Below are positions 60,557 through 64,000 of a DNA stretch of 64,000 nt, one piece after another. Each line of letters starts with the position of its first letter. The first letter of the stretch is position 1. The position numbers and the translations under genes were made by a program. The notes under the pieces were generated by a model. The model had not been told where the DNA came from, did not search any database, and was given only the letters and a program-made list of their open reading frames with translations. Source of the DNA: Chitinophagaceae bacterium (lineage in GTDB: Bacteria; Bacteroidota; Bacteroidia; Chitinophagales; Chitinophagaceae); NCBI GenBank assembly GCA_016713085.1, contig JADJPV010000002.1, forward strand, positions 248,001 to 312,000, read 5' to 3'.

Positions 60557-60875
60557 ATGGACGAACAGCAACAGGCAAACCCCAACCAGCTCAATATTGA
60601 AATAACAGAAGAAGTAGCTGAAGGATCATACGCCAACCTGGCCATTATTACACACAGTCATGCAGAGTTTGTAATTGATTTTGTAAACGTAATGCCCGGC
60701 ACTCCCAAGAGCAAAGTAAAATCAAGAATCATTTTTACGCCGCAGCATGCCAAGCGTTTTTATGAAAGCGCTCACTGAAAATATCCAGCGGTTTGAACAG
60801 GCCAATGGCCCTATCCGTGACCTGGAAGATATTCAGATTCCCATGAGTTTTGGCGGGCCGACTGCGCAGGCTTAG
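60557..60875 (+). CDS. DUF3467 family protein, one frameshift
   Basis: Joined protein of about 105 residues. LNIEITEEVAEGSYANLAII, FVIDFVNVMPGTPKSKVKSR and RIIFTPQHAKRF are diagnostic. Five T near 60760 should be four, giving AKRFMKALTENIQRFEQANG and the end SFGGPTAQA at 60875. Cytosolic; function unknown, widespread in Bacteroidota. Confidence 0.85.
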
Positions 60876-60968
60876 AGGAGGAAGAAGAAGTAGGAGGTAG
60901 AAGTAAGATAGAGTTTGCACTTTCAAGACTCTGATTGCCTTTCTGTACAAAATTCAATTCATCAATCA

Positions 60969-62045
60969 ATGGACCAGGTATTTTCTTATCAGCATTTAGT
61001 TTCGTTTACACAGAATGTATTTCTTGCGATGGGTTGCAGTGAAACAGATGCTGAAACAGCAACGAAGGCTTTGCTTTCTGCTGATGTGCGTGGAATAGAT
61101 TCCCATGGAGTTGCAAGACTCAGTGGTTATGTACGTTTGTGGGAGGCAGGTCGCATCAATACAAAACCGCATATTCATATCATTCATGAAACGCCTTCAA
61201 CTGCCGTGGTTGATGGTGACAAAGGTTTGGGTTTGGTAGTTGCTCCCTTTGCCATGCATGTTGCTATTGGTAAAGCAAAGAATGTTGGCAGCGGATGGGT
61301 GAGTGTACAGAACAGTAATCATTTTGGTATTGCCGGTTATCATGCTATGATGGCTTTACAGCATGATATGATTGGTATGGCGATGACGAATGCATCGGCA
61401 TTGGTTGCTCCCACATTTTCAAACGAACGCATGCTGGGAACAAACCCTATTGCAGTTGCAGTGCCTGCAGGAACTGAACCTGCTTTTGTTGCAGACATGG
61501 CAACAACTACTGCAGCCAATGGTAAACTGGAAATTCTGCAACGGAAAAATATGAAAGCACCGGAAGGATGGATCCAGGATGCAGATGGTCATTCAACAAC
61601 AGATGCACATGCTTTAAAAAACAAAGGTGCCTTGCTGCCTTTGGGAAGTGATAAAGAACATGGAAGTCATAAAGGATATGCATTGGGTTCGATTGTAGAT
61701 ATTTTTTCTGCTGTGTTGAGTGGTGCCAATTACGGTCCGTGGGTGCCGCCGTTTCCTGCTTATGTGCCCATGCCGGAGAATCAGCCGGGTAAAGGATTGG
61801 GACATTTTTTAGGAGCCATGCGGATTGATGCGTTCCGGAAATCAGAAGATTTTAAGAAAGATATGGATCAATGGATCCAGCGATTCAGGGCTGCAAAGAC
61901 GATTGAAGGTTATGAAAAAGTATTGATCCCCGGCGACCCTGAACGGGAGTTTGAAGCAATAAGGATGAAGGAAGGAATTCCTTTATTGCAAACGGTTGTT
62001 CAAGATTTGACAGAAGTTGGACGGAAATTCAATCTCAATCTTTAA
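60969..62045 (+). CDS. Malate/L-lactate dehydrogenase family oxidoreductase
   Basis: 358 residues from ATG 60969 (MDQVFSYQHLVSFTQNVFLA); the frame is open 18 codons upstream but that part is not family-like. LDH2/malate dehydrogenase type: DSHGVARLSGYV, VQNSNHFGIAGYH, GTNPIAVAVP, HKGYALGSIVDIFSAVLSG. NAD(P)H-dependent reduction of a 2-oxo acid; related enzymes use malate, lactate, ureidoglycolate or sulfolactate, so the substrate is open. Intact. Confidence 0.88.
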   Translation: MDQVFSYQHLVSFTQNVFLAMGCSETDAETATKALLSADVRGIDSHGVARLSGYVRLWEAGRINTKPHIHIIHETPSTAVVDGDKGLGLVVAPFAMHVAIGKAKNVGSGWVSVQNSNHFGIAGYHAMMALQHDMIGMAMTNASALVAPTFSNERMLGTNPIAVAVPAGTEPAFVADMATTTAANGKLEILQRKNMKAPEGWIQDADGHSTTDAHALKNKGALLPLGSDKEHGSHKGYALGSIVDIFSAVLSGANYGPWVPPFPAYVPMPENQPGKGLGHFLGAMRIDAFRKSEDFKKDMDQWIQRFRAAKTIEGYEKVLIPGDPEREFEAIRMKEGIPLLQTVVQDLTEVGRKFNLNL

Positions 62046-62201
62046 TTTCGCCGTCCGGTTGCGATGGACCTGTTTACAGTTGCGTATCTGCAGCAATGAT
62101 GAAGCCTGTTTGTTTTGAGACGGACAAACAGCGATTACACAATGCAAGATGGCTGGGGGGAAGATGAAGGAGATTCGTCTGTACAACTATGTAAATAAGA
62201 T

Positions 62202-62276
62202 TTGCCACAAAGACTCAAAGACAGAAAGGACGCAAAGTCTTTAGAGTTACTTAGAGCCTTCGTGTCTTGGTGGCAA
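62202..62276. repeat. Long imperfect palindrome, dispersed-repeat type
   Basis: Begins TTGCCACAAAGACTCAAAGA and ends CGTGTCTTGGTGGCAA, about 75 bases; its outer arms pair. I know this TTGCCAC...GTGGCAA sequence as a dispersed repeat in several bacteria. Lies 45 bases before aspartate kinase. Confidence 0.5.
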
Positions 62277-62320
62277 TAAAATTTATTAGTAAGTTGATAA
62301 CAAAAAAAAAACAGAAAGAG

Positions 62321-63643
62321 ATGAAAGTGATGAAGTTTGGCGGCACCTCGGTAGGTAAGCCTGAAAGAATGCATGATGTGGCAGCATTGGTTACACGTGA
62401 TGAAGAGGCAAAGATTGTTGTGTTAAGTGCACTGAGCGGAACAACCAATACACTGGTTGAAATTGGTTCTGCATTGGCGAATGGGTAAAAGGCTTCTGCC
62501 AAGGAACATATTGATAAACTGAATGCACATTATCAACACTTCATCAGCAACCTGCTGAGTACACAGGAAGCGCAGGATAAATGCCGTGCCATTATTGCCG
62601 AGCATTTTGAATTCTTAAATATCATTCTGAAAATTTCTTTCAATGAAGCATTGAATAAAGATATTCTTGCACAGGGCGAACTGATGAGCACCAAAATGTT
62701 CAGCTGTTACCTGGAAGAAAAAGGAATTGATCATTTGTTATTACCTGCTCTTGATTTCATGACCATTGACAGTTATGAAGAACCGCAGATTGGCAGTATT
62801 AAAGTAAAGCTGAGCCAGATATTGAATCAGCATAAAGACAAAAAGATCTTTATTACACAGGGATACATCAGCCGCAATGCAAGAGGTGAGGTTGATAATT
62901 TAAAACGTGGCGGAAGTGATTACAGTGCTTCACTGATTGCTGCTGCTATCAACGCAACTGTTTGTGAAATATGGACAGATATTGACGGCATGCACAACAA
63001 TGATCCACGTATTGTAAAAAAGACAGTTGCCATTGAGCAATTGAGTTTTGATGAAGCAGCTGAGCTGGCTTACTTCGGTGCAAAAATTCTGCATCCTGCT
63101 TCTATCTGGCCGGCACAGATGTATAAAATTCCTGTGCGCTTATTAAATACCATGCAGCCCGAAGCAAAGGGAACATTGATCACCGAAGAGGCAGGAAGTG
63201 TTGGTGTAAAAGCTGTGGCAGCAAAAGACGGCATCACTGCTATTAAAATAAAAAGCAGCCGCATGTTACTTGCTTATGGTTTCCTGCGCAAAGTGTTTGA
63301 AGTGTTTGAAAAGTACCGCACTTCGATTTATATGATCACAACTTCTGAAGTGGCTGTTTCATTAACGATTGATAATGATTCATCGTTACCGGACATTATT
63401 AAAGAACTGGAACCATTTGGCACTGTTGAGCTGGATAAGAACCAGGCCATTGTAAGTATTGTGGGAAATGAAATCGGACAGACAGAACATATACTCCAAA
63501 AATTATTTGAGAGCATTGCTGATATTCCGGTACGGATGGTGAGTTATGGCGGCAGTCCGCATAACGTTTCCTTACTGGTTCCTGCATCGTACAAAACACA
63601 AACATTGCAGGTGCTGAACAAAGGCATATTCGGATTGGATTAA
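62321..63643 (+). CDS. Aspartate kinase with in-frame stop
   Basis: 440-codon frame. MKVMKFGGTSVGKPERMHDV (KFGGTS motif), then GTALANG-like IGSALANG followed by TAA at 62486-62488, then the same frame continues (KASAKEHIDKLNAHYQHFIS) to 63643. Later motifs: FITQGYISRNARGEVDNLKR, RGGSDYSASLIAAAI and two C-terminal ACT domains (IYMITTSEVAVSLTIDNDSS, VSIVGNEIG). First step of lysine/threonine/methionine synthesis. A single G to T or local swap (GGTGAA to GGGTAA) explains the stop; likely an error. Confidence 0.87.
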
Positions 63644-63699
63644 GACGCAGAAATTAACAACTGCTAAACAACAGCAGTTGTATCTTCAAACAAAAACAA

Positions 63700-64000
63700 G
63701 TTGCAAAAAACTGTACTCTTTCTTGCACTGCTGTTTTCACTTCAACTCCATGCCCAGAAAATTGAGGGCGTTTGGGAAGGAACCCTGATTATAAGAGGCG
63801 ATGTGAAAACCACCATGACACAAAAGTAAGCTATGCAATTTCGGATATGGCCCAGGATGAAATTTCCGGTTATGTGAATGACCTGTATGAAGAGTATGAG
63901 TCGTCGGGAGTTTTACTTGCAGTTGAAGACCGTCTCCCCAAAAAAATACTTGAACTCCCGGTTGACAGTTCGGATGTAATTGTTGAGTTTTCAACCATTG
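63700..64000 (+). CDS. Secreted protein, 5' part, one frameshift
   Basis: Starts at TTG 63700 (MQKTVLFLALLFSLQLHAQK), a clear signal peptide, followed by IEGVWEGTLIIRGDVKTTMT. The frame closes at 63829 but continues in another frame (KVSYAISDMAQDEISGYVND) to the right edge. Beta-rich, unknown; truncated by the window end. Confidence 0.6.

Noticed and set aside
1..64000. CRISPR arrays, rRNA and tRNA genes
   Set aside because: No regularly spaced identical repeats, no rRNA stretches and no cloverleaf sequences were noticed on either strand; short tRNAs could still be missed by eye.

Overview
The window looks like a chromosome of a Bacteroidota bacterium, most likely of the Chitinophagaceae or a close relative. 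The evidence is the low G+C with A-rich genes, an ECF sigma / FecR / SusC / SusD locus, GH27 and GH97 glycosidases, IntDOT-type integrases, DUF3467 and DUF1080 proteins, and dispersed CTTCGACTxCGCTCAGG repeats. No tRNA, rRNA or CRISPR array was found. About 25 genes are broken by one-base indels. In at least a dozen of them the lesion is one missing A (or T on the other strand) in a short homopolymer, for example four separate runs of 7 where 8 restore the frame. Most breaks are therefore probably sequence or assembly errors. Such genes are given here as single joined features with the break noted; 'pseudogene' is used only where there is a large deletion, several lesions or a nonsense codon.

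Layout. 1-4.0 kb: end of a short-chain dehydrogenase, a GH27 alpha-galactosidase and a GH97 lipoprotein glycosidase. 4.1-4.9 kb: decayed IS982-type transposase. 5.1-17.1 kb: a compact defence island, all on the + strand: a Fic AMP-transferase, a complete Wadjet system (JetA, JetB, JetC, JetD), then a type III CBASS operon (CD-NTase, HORMA protein, TRIP13-like ATPase, 2TM effector resembling Cap14) with an HNH/ORF6C-like protein behind it. A DUF1016 nuclease and a tyrosine integrase close the island on the - strand (17.1-19.6 kb).

19.6-35.3 kb: a second, degenerate mobile region. It starts with a divergent IntDOT-like integrase and carries small accessory genes, a DUF5675 protein with two small membrane proteins, a PDDEXK-type nuclease, a TIR-like protein, HigBA, a replication-initiator-like protein, excisionase-like and XRE regulators, and about 1.2 kb of purine-rich, non-coding, apparently structured sequence (28.3-29.5 kb). 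No tra genes, capsid or terminase are present. A 15-bp direct repeat at 19.80 and 53.95 kb, each copy followed by a terminator, may mark attachment sites.

35.5-53.1 kb: ECF sigma, FecR, SusC, SusD and a TlpA thioredoxin, followed by a large zinc metalloprotease, two DsbD-type proteins, cysteine synthase, thioredoxin reductase (internally deleted) and L-threonine dehydrogenase: an uptake locus next to thiol and cysteine functions. 53.2-64 kb: RteC-like remnant, pseudouridine catabolism (psuK, psuG), a DUF1080/sugar-isomerase fusion, an SDR, a REP-associated transposase with its REP pair, DUF3467, a malate/lactate-type dehydrogenase, aspartate kinase and the start of a secreted protein.
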